Shown piece by piece: positions 18,388 through 26,676 of a stretch of DNA of 47,865 nucleotides. The translations under genes and the position numbers were made by a program. The stretch comes from Oscillatoriales cyanobacterium CG2_30_40_61. GTDB taxonomy: Bacteria; Cyanobacteriota; Cyanobacteriia; Cyanobacteriales; Microcoleaceae. The stretch spans positions 1 through 47,865 of the forward strand of contig MNYZ01000078.1 of NCBI GenBank assembly GCA_001873365.1. Reading direction: 5' to 3'. The notes under the pieces are model-generated. The model was not told the origin of the DNA. It did not search any database and saw only the letters and a program-made list of their open reading frames with translations. Positions within the stretch are counted from its first letter, which is position 1; each line of letters starts with the position of its first letter.

Positions 18388-20967
18388 ATGAAATTCTGGA
18401 CAAAAAGCCTGATGTCCAGGCTTGTGATCTATTTTTTACTGTTATCTATGGTCACTGTCGGTGGGGTGGCGGCGATCGCATTTCAAAGTGCTAAAACCGA
18501 CCTCCAACAATTAGTATTTGACCAATTAGAAGTCACGGCTATTTTGAAGGAAAAAGCTTTAAATTTATGGGTGGAAAACCAAAAAAATGCGACTTTTTCC
18601 TTAGCACAGTTACCTGATATTAAAACTGCCGCCAAAATTTTAGTAACTGATGATCCCAGTTCCCAACCCCAGCAGGATGCTCATACACAAATCAGACAAT
18701 ATATGGCTTCGGTATTAGCCACCAAACCGGACTTTCAGGAAGTTCAAATTTTGAGGGCAACCGGAGGACAAATTGTTTTTTCTACCAATCCCCAATCTGA
18801 AGGTCAATATCGGGATCAAGAAAAATATTTTCAAGCGGGTATTTATAAGACTTTTGTGCAAAATATTTATATTTCATCGATTACAAATAAACCAAATTTA
18901 ACGATCTCGACACCCATTAAAGGGGCTAATCAGGATGTATTTGGGGTGTTGGCAGTGCACCTGAATATGAAAAGAATGGAAGAAATTGTTTTTGATAGAA
19001 CAGGTTTAAGAACCACGGGAGAAACTTATTTATTTGATCGATCTCAGATATTTTTTACCGCCGAACAATTGGGTCAGTACGAGTTCCCGAAAAAACTGGA
19101 TAGTCCCGGTATTAGAGATGCTTTATCGGGAAAAAATGGCTATAAAACTTATATCAATCATGCCGGGATTCCAGTGATTGCAGCCTATCGTTGGATCGAT
19201 AGACAGCAATTAGCATTATTAGTAGAAATGCACCAATCTGAAGCGGATAAACCCGCCGAAAGATTAGCTGGGATTATTTTATGGGTGGGATTAACTTCGG
19301 CTGTTGTTTTGGCAATTGGAGTTTATATTTTAGCACGACAAATTACTCGCCCAATTATCAATATTACGGAAATGGCAACTCAAGTCTCCGATGGAAATTT
19401 GACCTTAGTAGCCCCAGTGGTTAATGATGATGAAGTCGGACAATTGGCTATTTCCTTTAACCAAATGACTCGGCAATTACGCCGTTTATATAAGGGTTTA
19501 GAAGAAAAAGTTTCTCTACTTCAGCAAAAAGAAATTGAATTAAAAGAGAGTTTAAATCAACTTAAAGCTGAGAAAAAAATTAGTGAAGTTCAGAAAAATC
19601 AATTAACTCAAGCCTATCAAGAAATTAGTCTGCTTAACGAAAGGTTGAAAACTGAAAATTTGGATTTGATGTCAGAATTAAAGGTGCAAAATCGACGCCT
19701 CTATCAATTTTTAGAAGCGATTCCTTTAGGTGTTGTGGTTGTGGATGCCCTAGGAAATTTATATTATAGTAATAAAGTGGCTCAAGAGTTATTGGGAGTT
19801 GAGGTTTTATTTTCTAATCCTCCGTTACAATTGAGCATTTATTCAAATTCATCATCAGCCACAAAAACACCTTACATTTTAGATAATTTACCCATTTTTA
19901 GAGCCTTGCATGAGGGAGTTTATTCCATTGATACATTAGAATGTCAACACTTGGAGCAGACAATTCCGTTGCAAATGTGGGGAACTCCAATTTTTGATGA
20001 ATTTGGTCAAGTTACCTATGCCATTGGCGTGTTCCAAGATATTAGCGAACGCCGCCGGGCGGAGGAGGAACGCCAACAGTTTATTGAGGAAATGTTCGAG
20101 ATTAATTGTAATTTGGAATTGGCTTTGGATCAAGAGGAACAATTGACCGATGCGGCGGGAAGATTTGTGCCGAATCAGTTTTTGGCTTTTTTAGGATATG
20201 AAAGTTTAGTAGATGTTAAGTCAGGGGATGCGGTACAGAAACAAATGTCAATTTTATTCTCAGATATTCGGAGTTTTACCCAAATGTCGGAACGAATGAC
20301 ACCGGAAGATAATTTTAAATTTATTAATGCTTATTTATCCCGCATGGAACCAGCGATTACTGAAAATCGAGGCTTTATTGATAAGTATATTGGCGATGCA
20401 ATTATGGCACTCTTTGGCGGGAGTGCTGATGATGCGGTGAAAGCGGGCATTTCTATGTTACATAGATTAGCAGAATATAACCTGACTCGTCAACGTCCCG
20501 ATCGCCCTCCAATTACTATTGGAATCGGAATTAATACCGGGGATTTAATGTTAGGAATTGTCGGTGGACAACATCGAATGGATAGTACCGTGATTAGTGA
20601 TGCGGTTAATTTAGGATCTCGATTAGAGGAATTAAGTAAACGGTATGGGATTCCTTTATTAATTAGTGAACATACCTTTTTATGTCTTGAAGATCCTAAT
20701 ATTTATTCTTTCCGAGTGATTGATAGGGTGAGGGTGAAAGGGAAATCAGAAATGGTCTCAGTTTTTGAAGTTTTTGATGCCGATCCGCCTTTAATTTATC
20801 GAAAGAAACTCGAAACTAAAACTTTGTTTGAGCAAGCCTTAACCCTCTATCATCTGAAAGCCTTTCCCGAATCGGCTGAATGCTTTGAAGCCTGTCTACA
20901 AGAAAATCCCTCGGATCAAGTTGCTCAAATTTACTTACAGCGCGTGATTCAATCTTTATCAATATAG
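18388..20967 (+). CDS. Membrane sensor adenylate cyclase (Cache-HAMP-PAS-class III cyclase)
   Basis: An 859-aa transmembrane receptor. TM1 is at about 9-30. An extracytoplasmic Cache-like sensor follows, then TM2 at about 290-315, HAMP at about 316-370, a coiled coil to about 430, and PAS at about 437-565. The class III cyclase domain spans about 610-770. Metal-binding aspartates are present in FSDIRSF (about 626) and YIGDAIMALFG (about 669). The purine-specifying pair appears to be Lys (DKYIGD) and Thr (DSTVISDAVN), the class IIIb pattern of cyanobacterial adenylate cyclases such as CyaC. The transition-state N and R (VNLGSRLE) are kept. A TPR-like helical pair ends the protein. It should make cAMP from ATP in response to an external ligand. 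It heads a same-strand signalling block. Confidence 0.88.
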   Translation: MKFWTKSLMSRLVIYFLLLSMVTVGGVAAIAFQSAKTDLQQLVFDQLEVTAILKEKALNLWVENQKNATFSLAQLPDIKTAAKILVTDDPSSQPQQDAHTQIRQYMASVLATKPDFQEVQILRATGGQIVFSTNPQSEGQYRDQEKYFQAGIYKTFVQNIYISSITNKPNLTISTPIKGANQDVFGVLAVHLNMKRMEEIVFDRTGLRTTGETYLFDRSQIFFTAEQLGQYEFPKKLDSPGIRDALSGKNGYKTYINHAGIPVIAAYRWIDRQQLALLVEMHQSEADKPAERLAGIILWVGLTSAVVLAIGVYILARQITRPIINITEMATQVSDGNLTLVAPVVNDDEVGQLAISFNQMTRQLRRLYKGLEEKVSLLQQKEIELKESLNQLKAEKKISEVQKNQLTQAYQEISLLNERLKTENLDLMSELKVQNRRLYQFLEAIPLGVVVVDALGNLYYSNKVAQELLGVEVLFSNPPLQLSIYSNSSSATKTPYILDNLPIFRALHEGVYSIDTLECQHLEQTIPLQMWGTPIFDEFGQVTYAIGVFQDISERRRAEEERQQFIEEMFEINCNLELALDQEEQLTDAAGRFVPNQFLAFLGYESLVDVKSGDAVQKQMSILFSDIRSFTQMSERMTPEDNFKFINAYLSRMEPAITENRGFIDKYIGDAIMALFGGSADDAVKAGISMLHRLAEYNLTRQRPDRPPITIGIGINTGDLMLGIVGGQHRMDSTVISDAVNLGSRLEELSKRYGIPLLISEHTFLCLEDPNIYSFRVIDRVRVKGKSEMVSVFEVFDADPPLIYRKKLETKTLFEQALTLYHLKAFPESAECFEACLQENPSDQVAQIYLQRVIQSLSI

Positions 20968-21247
20968 TTAAAAAGAGTCCTGATTAGATTTTAATTGAAT
21001 CAGTAAATATTTTCACCCTAACATGATACAATAGACTACCAGAGTTTTTTGGGTCAGCCGTTAACAAAAGGTTTTCAGCTTTGATTCGGTCAAATTTTTT
21101 AACCAACTCCCGTACCACAAAAATGCTTAAATTTCTAAATTTTTAGGACATTTTCCCATTTTTACAGTTTCTCCCTTGAGTTATTTTTTTGTAAAAAAAG
21201 GCAGACTACCTGAAGTCAATTTTAATCGATGATCACTCCAAGTATTT
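20968..21247. other. 280-bp intergenic region in the signalling block
   Basis: AT-rich, with no gene. TGATACAAT near 21024-21032 resembles an extended -10 element, so the downstream regulators may have their own promoter. No matching -35 or hairpin terminator is clear. Confidence 0.35.
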
Positions 21248-21823
21248 ATGACACAAATTTTTGGCGACTTTGTTGAAGTTCCTCCTGCTAGTGACGAATT
21301 TCTTGTTATTGGTTTCTCCCCAAGTTCAATTCCCCTAAAATACCGTTGGCGCAATAATGGATTATCAGCTAATTTTATGGCTGATTATGTCACTACCTTT
21401 TTTCCTAAGAGTGAAGATGATCCTGCGACGGCAAATTTACAAAATGAAATTAAAAGTGCTGTTAGCTTTATCGCCAATGAATTATTAGAAAATGCGATGA
21501 AGTTTAGTGATTATAATGTCAATAATCCCATCAGTATCCAACTGTATTTAAAAACTGATCGATTAATCTTTGTCGTGGTGAATAGTATTAACCAGGAAGT
21601 GGTTGAATCCTTCCAACTCTTTATTGAAAAACTGATCAATTCCGATCCTCAAGAATTCTATATTGAGCAAATAGAAAAAGGTTTGGAGAGTGATAATGCT
21701 TCTGGTTTAGGTTATTTAACCATGATCAATGATTACCTAGCTCGATTGGGCTGGAAATTTGAAACCCTTGAAACTGAACCTAAAGTTGTGACTGTTACAA
21801 CTATGGTTCAGCTTTTGATTTAA
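21248..21823 (+). CDS. GHKL ATPase-like regulator (slr1658-like, anti-sigma-kinase type)
   Basis: A 191-aa soluble protein. It has an N-box (ELLENAMKFSDYN, near residues 80-92) and a Gly-rich nucleotide-lid segment (ASGLGYLTMINDY). This marks a histidine-kinase-like ATPase without a phosphoacceptor domain, as in anti-sigma factors or SpoIIAB-like Ser kinases. It resembles the Synechocystis slr1658 type, which pairs with slr1659. Forty-five bases downstream lies a STAS-like gene, the expected partner. Likely role: phosphorylate, or be bound by, the STAS protein in a partner switch. The final target is unknown; no sigma factor gene is adjacent. Confidence 0.75.
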   Translation: MTQIFGDFVEVPPASDEFLVIGFSPSSIPLKYRWRNNGLSANFMADYVTTFFPKSEDDPATANLQNEIKSAVSFIANELLENAMKFSDYNVNNPISIQLYLKTDRLIFVVVNSINQEVVESFQLFIEKLINSDPQEFYIEQIEKGLESDNASGLGYLTMINDYLARLGWKFETLETEPKVVTVTTMVQLLI

Positions 21824-21868
21824 CCTTTAAAATTGATTGATACAACGTGAAATATTAGGATTGTAACC

Positions 21869-22225
21869 ATGATAACCCAAGCCATTAAAGCCGAAGACTA
21901 TGAAGTGATCTATGAGAGTGAAACTGCTACCGTCACCCTATCAGGCTCCTTGCGTTTAAGTGGACTCGAAGACACTAACCCTGTGATTAAATTACTCCAT
22001 CAAATTTTGGAAGAAAACCCATCTCTGATTACCATTAACCTCAAAGAATTGGAGTTTTTGAATAGTTCTGGGATTAATATGCTTTCTAAATTTGTGATTA
22101 AAGTGCGTCAAAAAAAAGACACTGCTTTAATTGTTTTAGCCTCCACAACCATTCCCTGGCAAGGGAAATCTCTCAAAAATTTACAAAAACTTATGCCCTC
22201 TTTAGAACTGAAGATTGAATCCTAA
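21869..22225 (+). CDS. STAS-like anti-sigma-antagonist (slr1659-like)
   Basis: A 118-aa single domain with STAS features: the strand-loop-helix LKELEFLNSSGINMLSKF places Ser66-Ser67 where SpoIIAA carries its phosphorylated serine. It resembles the slr1659 group that partners slr1658-like ATPases. Conserved placement next to such an ATPase, 45 bp apart, strongly suggests a partner-switch pair. Dephosphorylation would need a PP2C phosphatase; none lies in the window, so it must be elsewhere if used. Confidence 0.75.
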   Translation: MITQAIKAEDYEVIYESETATVTLSGSLRLSGLEDTNPVIKLLHQILEENPSLITINLKELEFLNSSGINMLSKFVIKVRQKKDTALIVLASTTIPWQGKSLKNLQKLMPSLELKIES

Positions 22226-22297
22226 ATTTTGTCGCGATTAAGACTTAGACTTTTAATCAAAACCAGATTATTAATAGACTATATAGCCAGTACAAAG

Positions 22298-23146
22298 ATG
22301 CAGCAAAACTCACCGGTAACGCCCTCTGATCTCTTATTTGAAACAGCAAAACTTCGCAGTGAAATAGAACAGTTAAAACTGGAAAAGTTTGATTTAGAAA
22401 TTTTACTTGAAACCACAACCGTTCATGCAGATTTAGTGGAAGCTCAATTACACGAATCCAACCTAAAACTTGAATTAGAAGTCCGAGAAAGAAAGGCAGC
22501 CGAAGCGAAATTAAAAGCATCGGAAATTCAACTAAAAAGTTTACTAGAAACTGTAAATCAAGCTAATTATGATCTAAAAATTATCTTAGAAACCACAACA
22601 GTTCATGGAGATTTTATCGAAGAGTATACCCATAATCTGAGTATTCGAGATCCCTTAACGGGTTTATTTAATCGGCGTTATCAAGAAAAATTCTTAGAAC
22701 GTCATCTTAAATACGCCCATGAACATCGGCAAAATCTAAGTATTATTATGGGCGATATTGATTATTTTAAGAACTTTAATGATCAATGGGGACATCAAGC
22801 TGGGGATGTGGTTTTACAGGAAATTAGCAAATTTTTGATTTACAATATTCGTCAATCAGATATTGCTTGTCGTTATGGAGGTGAGGAGCTAATGTTAATC
22901 TTACCTGGCGCTTGTTTAGAAGAAGCTAAAAATTTAGCCCAGCAACTGTGTTTAGGAATTCAAAAATTGAGCCTCGACAAACCGGAGAAATTTTTACAAA
23001 AAGTCACCGTTTCTTTAGGAGTTGCGAGTTTTCCTGAACACGGATTATCAAGTCTCCAAATTACTCAATCGGCTGATGCAGCTTTATATCGAGCTAAGGC
23101 TAAAGGACGAGATTGTGTGATTACCGCCAGTGAACTTTCGCTTTAA
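22298..23146 (+). CDS. Diguanylate cyclase (GGDEF) with coiled-coil N-terminus, copy 1
   Basis: The GGDEF domain occupies the C-terminal 165 residues or so. The active-site motif is GGEEL (in CRYGGEELML), an accepted functional variant. An RxxD inhibitory site (RQSD) lies five residues upstream, so product feedback is expected. The N-terminal 110 residues are helical and contain two copies of a DLxIxLETTTVHxDxxE motif that probably dimerises. No membrane segment is present, so it is cytoplasmic. The ATG at 22298 is preferred; a TTG at 22229 would add 23 residues. Its paralogue follows directly. Confidence 0.88.
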   Translation: MQQNSPVTPSDLLFETAKLRSEIEQLKLEKFDLEILLETTTVHADLVEAQLHESNLKLELEVRERKAAEAKLKASEIQLKSLLETVNQANYDLKIILETTTVHGDFIEEYTHNLSIRDPLTGLFNRRYQEKFLERHLKYAHEHRQNLSIIMGDIDYFKNFNDQWGHQAGDVVLQEISKFLIYNIRQSDIACRYGGEELMLILPGACLEEAKNLAQQLCLGIQKLSLDKPEKFLQKVTVSLGVASFPEHGLSSLQITQSADAALYRAKAKGRDCVITASELSL

Positions 23147-23241
23147 GAGATTAATTTTTTTACACTGGATCAATTTTTAAACTAAGATTAAATCAATATG
23201 GTTCTGAATCTGATCTCATCCTTTAAGGTAAGTATAAGTTA

Positions 23242-24096
23242 ATGGAAAATGATCAACTTTCTCAAAAACAACTGTTGGACTATATCAGCCAACTTCGCCA
23301 AGATATAGAAACTCTTAAACAAGAAAAAGCTGATCTGGAAATTCTATTAGAAGTTATTATTGATCATGGAGATTTAGTCGAAGCTCAGTTACAGGAATCC
23401 CATAAAAAGCTCAAAGCTGAAATCCAACAACGCTATTTAACCCAACTAAAACTCCAAGCCTCTGAAGAACATTTACAATCCTTAGTCAGTTTATTAAGTC
23501 AGGAAAAAAATGATTTAGAGTTAATCCTAGAAACAACCATTGAACATAGTAATATTGTCGAGGAATCCTTACATTATGATAGTATTCATGACCCTTTAAC
23601 GGGATTATTAAATCGTAGATATTTAGATGTAGTATTACCCCAGATATTTAACTCAGCACAGAAAACTCAAGAATGTTTAAGTATTTTAATTGCTGATATC
23701 GATTATTTTAAGCTATTTAATGACAATTTTGGTCATAAAGCTGGAGATATTGTGCTAAAATTAGTCTCTCAAGCGGTACAAGGGCTGATGCGGACTTCCG
23801 ATCTAGCCTATCGTTATGGGGGAGAAGAATTAGTCTTTGTTTTACCTAATACTAATGTGGAAATGGCTACAATTATTGCAGAGGAAATCCGTCAAAAAAT
23901 TAAAAACCTACAGTATGAATATTCCTATAATTTCTTAACTGGAATTACCGTATCAATTGGGGTGGCTGGGTTTCCTGAACATACCACCTCCTGTGAGGAT
24001 TTGCTACAACTTGCAGATCGAGCCTTATATCAAGCTAAAGCCGAGGGACGCGATCGGGTTGTTGTGATTGATCATAATGCTAATCACCAATTTTGA
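23242..24096 (+). CDS. Diguanylate cyclase (GGDEF) with coiled-coil N-terminus, copy 2
   Basis: Tandem paralogue of the preceding gene, with the same layout: a helical N-terminus bearing two DLExLLE/DLELILE-type motifs, then a GGDEF domain. The motif is GGEEL (AYRYGGEELVF) and the I-site is RTSD. It makes cyclic di-GMP from two GTP and is expected to be product-inhibited. It starts 95 bp after copy 1 and overlaps the convergent NUDIX-like gene by 17 bp at the 3' end. Divergence is clear in the linker, so the duplication is not recent. Confidence 0.88.
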   Translation: MENDQLSQKQLLDYISQLRQDIETLKQEKADLEILLEVIIDHGDLVEAQLQESHKKLKAEIQQRYLTQLKLQASEEHLQSLVSLLSQEKNDLELILETTIEHSNIVEESLHYDSIHDPLTGLLNRRYLDVVLPQIFNSAQKTQECLSILIADIDYFKLFNDNFGHKAGDIVLKLVSQAVQGLMRTSDLAYRYGGEELVFVLPNTNVEMATIIAEEIRQKIKNLQYEYSYNFLTGITVSIGVAGFPEHTTSCEDLLQLADRALYQAKAEGRDRVVVIDHNANHQF

Positions 24097-24643
24097 ATTG
24101 ATGTTTCCATTCTAATAAAATCCCCCGACACTGAAGACAAACTAAATCCTTGAGTAAATCTTCAATTCCTAAAATAGTCGTAGGATAGGTCGCACCTAGA
24201 TAGTCCTGATCTACTAAAATATTGGGTAATATTTCAGCAACAAATCCATATAATTTTTGATTAGAAAAAGAACTATTAATCTCCCAACCCTGATGATTTA
24301 AAGGAGTAATTTTATCAATATCACAGGGTTTAATTCCTAACTCTTTTTCCACAATTATAGGTACGGTTTCTAAAGGGGTTTGTTCAGAGGGAACTCGTCC
24401 CCCTGGGAAATCAAGGGTGATCTTTCCCACACCCGGACGATACATCGGTTTTGGTAAAAGTAAACGCTGATTTTGAATTGTTAAAATCACAACGGAATCG
24501 GCTTTTTTAACCCGCCAATATTCTAAAATTCTGCCTTGATTATCCTGTAACTGTTCTGCGATCACGGTTACCCAGGGAGAAGGAATTTCTAGTAGAGGTT
24601 GAACCAATTTCCAAGGATCAGAGGATTGATTATTTTTGCCCAT
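24080..24643 (-). CDS. NUDIX-like protein with degenerate catalytic box
   Basis: A 187-aa protein whose middle (TLDFPGGRVPSEQ, then VEKELGI) matches a NUDIX box in position and fold. The REUxEE core, however, is replaced: the Arg and first Glu are hydrophobic, and only one of the two later glutamates aligns. Hydrolysis is therefore doubtful and a binding or regulatory role is possible. The C-terminal part has a CLQC pair. It overlaps the convergent diguanylate cyclase by 17 bp. The ATG at 24643 has an AGGA just upstream. Confidence 0.6.
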   Translation of the reverse strand: MGKNNQSSDPWKLVQPLLEIPSPWVTVIAEQLQDNQGRILEYWRVKKADSVVILTIQNQRLLLPKPMYRPGVGKITLDFPGGRVPSEQTPLETVPIIVEKELGIKPCDIDKITPLNHQGWEINSSFSNQKLYGFVAEILPNILVDQDYLGATYPTTILGIEDLLKDLVCLQCRGILLEWKHQFKIGD

Positions 24644-24761
24644 TTCATCCTAATTTCATTTTTTTATGTCAAAGTAAAGCTAGGGAGTTAAATATTGGAT
24701 TAAACTCTAATTCAATATTTAGCATACCGATGCTTTTATTGCAAATTTTGACATCAAAACC

Positions 24762-25433
24762 ATGAACTTCAAATCTCTTTTTTTATTACCCATACTAGCA
24801 ATTCCTGTTACCTTGAGTTTGGGAGCTTGTACCAGGGTTGAATCGGATGCTAAACCGATATCTTCGGCCACATTAACTCCGGTTAGTTCTGAAACAATTT
24901 TAACCCAAAATAACCGCATGATGTCAGGAAATCATGGGATGATGATGGATTTGGGGCCAGCCGATGCTGAGTATGATTTACGCTTTATTGATGGGATGAT
25001 TACCCACCATAAGGGAGCAATTAAAATGGCGGAACAGGTGCTTGAAAAATCTAATAATCCTGAACTTAAAAAATTAGCTGAGGAAATTATTAAAGCTCAG
25101 GAAAAAGAAATTGCTCAGATGCAGGAATGGCGAAAAACATGGTATCCTGATGCTAAAGATGCGATCATGTATCATGGAAATATGGGTCACAGTATGTCCA
25201 TGTCTAAGGAAGATATGGAATCCATGATGATGATGGCGGATTTAGGTGCTGCTGATGGTGGTTTTGATCAGCGATTTGTTCAGGCGATGATTCCTCACCA
25301 TGAAGGAGCATTAATTATGGCAAAAGATGCTCAAGTTAAATCAAAACGTCCTGAAATTCAGCAACTTGCCCAAGATATTTTAGTTTCCCAAGCCGCAGAA
25401 ATTAAGTTGATGAAACAATGGTTAAAACCATGA
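24762..25433 (+). CDS. Tandem DUF305 lipoprotein, Met/His-rich
   Basis: A 223-aa protein with a signal peptide ending in a lipobox (LGAC, Cys about residue 23), hence a membrane-anchored periplasmic lipoprotein. Two ferritin-like four-helix DUF305 units follow (about 65-130 and 160-222). Each has the conserved pattern DLGxAD, a (G/A)MI(T/P)HH pair and a terminal (E/K)QW(R/L)K-like helix. The segments around them are very rich in Met and His (NRMMSGNHGMMM; MYHGNMGHSMSMSKEDM). This composition suggests copper or another soft metal; DUF305 proteins often sit in metal-resistance loci. No metal pump or regulator is adjacent here. Confidence 0.85.
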   Translation: MNFKSLFLLPILAIPVTLSLGACTRVESDAKPISSATLTPVSSETILTQNNRMMSGNHGMMMDLGPADAEYDLRFIDGMITHHKGAIKMAEQVLEKSNNPELKKLAEEIIKAQEKEIAQMQEWRKTWYPDAKDAIMYHGNMGHSMSMSKEDMESMMMMADLGAADGGFDQRFVQAMIPHHEGALIMAKDAQVKSKRPEIQQLAQDILVSQAAEIKLMKQWLKP

Positions 25434-25542
25434 TCTAATTAATCAAAAATTTTCCATTAACCGTCATCCTTTAAATCTTGGGGATTTAGGGATGATGGAA
25501 ATTTAGAAATTTAAAAATATCATTGGTCGGGGTTTACCTTAA

Positions 25543-25572
25543 TTGGTAGTCCCGGGTAAATTCAGATATAAT
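25543..25572 (+). promoter_or_regulatory. Promoter upstream of the cupin gene
   Basis: TTGGTA (25543-25548) and a perfect TATAAT (25567-25572) are 18 bases apart. The predicted start is about 60 bases before the cupin ATG at 25639. Confidence 0.5.
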
Positions 25573-25638
25573 ATTTAATATTGTTATTCAGCTTAAATGC
25601 CTTAAAATTGATAGCCAATAGATTACCAAAAAAACATT

Positions 25639-26034
25639 ATGAGCAAGGATAAAACCCCCAAACTGACCCCAAGCGAAGAAGTAAGCACCCGCACACCCCC
25701 TTGGGGTCAGGTGACTCTACTTGAAGAAGGCGAGCGCTATCGGATTAATCGCATTGTGGTGAATCCGGGTTATCATATTAGTACCCAGATGCACTATCAT
25801 CGCAGTGAACACTGGATTGTTGTGGCCGGAACCGCTAAAGTGATCTGTGGCGGAGAGGAAACCCTACTACTTCCAAAACAGTCCACCTATGTTCCCATGA
25901 ATACCCCCCACCGCCTAGAAAATCCTGGGGTAATTCCGTTGGTAATGATTGAAGTGCAAAACGGCGAATATTTAGGGGATGATGATATTACTCGTTTTCC
26001 CGAAGAAGATGCCAAAAGAAAGACGAAAAAATAA
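25639..26034 (+). CDS. Cupin protein, mannose-6-phosphate isomerase type II-like
   Basis: A 131-aa single cupin that matches the C-terminal isomerase domain of bifunctional ManC/AlgA proteins, here standing alone without the GDP-mannose pyrophosphorylase part. Metal-ligand residues are in QMHYHRSEHWIVVAGTA and the second motif PHRLENPG. The PWG opening (TPPWGQVTLLEEG) is characteristic of this group. It probably interconverts mannose-6-phosphate and fructose-6-phosphate. Binding of another sugar phosphate cannot be excluded. The apt gene follows after 70 bp. Confidence 0.8.
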   Translation: MSKDKTPKLTPSEEVSTRTPPWGQVTLLEEGERYRINRIVVNPGYHISTQMHYHRSEHWIVVAGTAKVICGGEETLLLPKQSTYVPMNTPHRLENPGVIPLVMIEVQNGEYLGDDDITRFPEEDAKRKTKK

Positions 26035-26104
26035 CTCGACAAAATGCACAAAATGAGAGACAATTTCCCTGGTTCTATCTATTTTCCCCTTTACTAAAAT
26101 ACTC

Positions 26105-26620
26105 ATGGATTTAAAGTCTCTCATTCGCAATATTCCTGATTTTCCCAAACCAGGAATTTTATTTCGAGATATTACCACCCTATTACAAAACCCCCAGGGA
26201 CTTAGATATACTATTGATTGTTTAACCGAAAAATGTCGTCCTTTATCTGCTGATTATATTCTCGGGATGGAGTCTAGGGGATTTTTGTTTGGAATGCCTT
26301 TAGCCTATCAATTAGAAGTCGGTTTTATTCCGATCCGTAAACCTAAAAAATTACCCGCCGCCGTCTATCGGGCAGAATATGAATTAGAATATGGGACAGA
26401 TTGTTTAGAAATGCACCAAGATGCTATTTCATCGGGGCATAGGGTCTTAATTGTTGATGATTTAATTGCGACTGGAGGCACAGCAAAAGCCACCGCCGAA
26501 TTAGTTCAACAAGCCGGGGCTACGGTAGCAGGATTTTGTTTTGTGGTGGAACTCACTGGGTTAAAAGGACGGGAACAATTACCAGATGTTCCGGTAATTA
26601 GTCTGTTACAATATGATTAA
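26105..26620 (+). CDS. apt: Adenine phosphoribosyltransferase
   Basis: Purine salvage enzyme: adenine + PRPP gives AMP + PPi. The PRPP-binding motif [14 protein letters not shown] is intact, and the family-typical opening ([20 protein letters not shown]) and the GMESRGF segment are present. At 171 aa it is full length. Cytoplasmic, probably a dimer. Confidence 0.95.
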   Translation: MDLKSLIRNIPDFPKPGILFRDITTLLQNPQGLRYTIDCLTEKCRPLSADYILGMESRGFLFGMPLAYQLEVGFIPIRKPKKLPAAVYRAEYELEYGTDCLEMHQDAISSGHRVLIVDDLIATGGTAKATAELVQQAGATVAGFCFVVELTGLKGREQLPDVPVISLLQYD

Positions 26621-26676
26621 TGGTTTGAGGTTTTTTCGGGGTAGATTTATTAGTTATCAAGGGGAAAAATTAGGTT

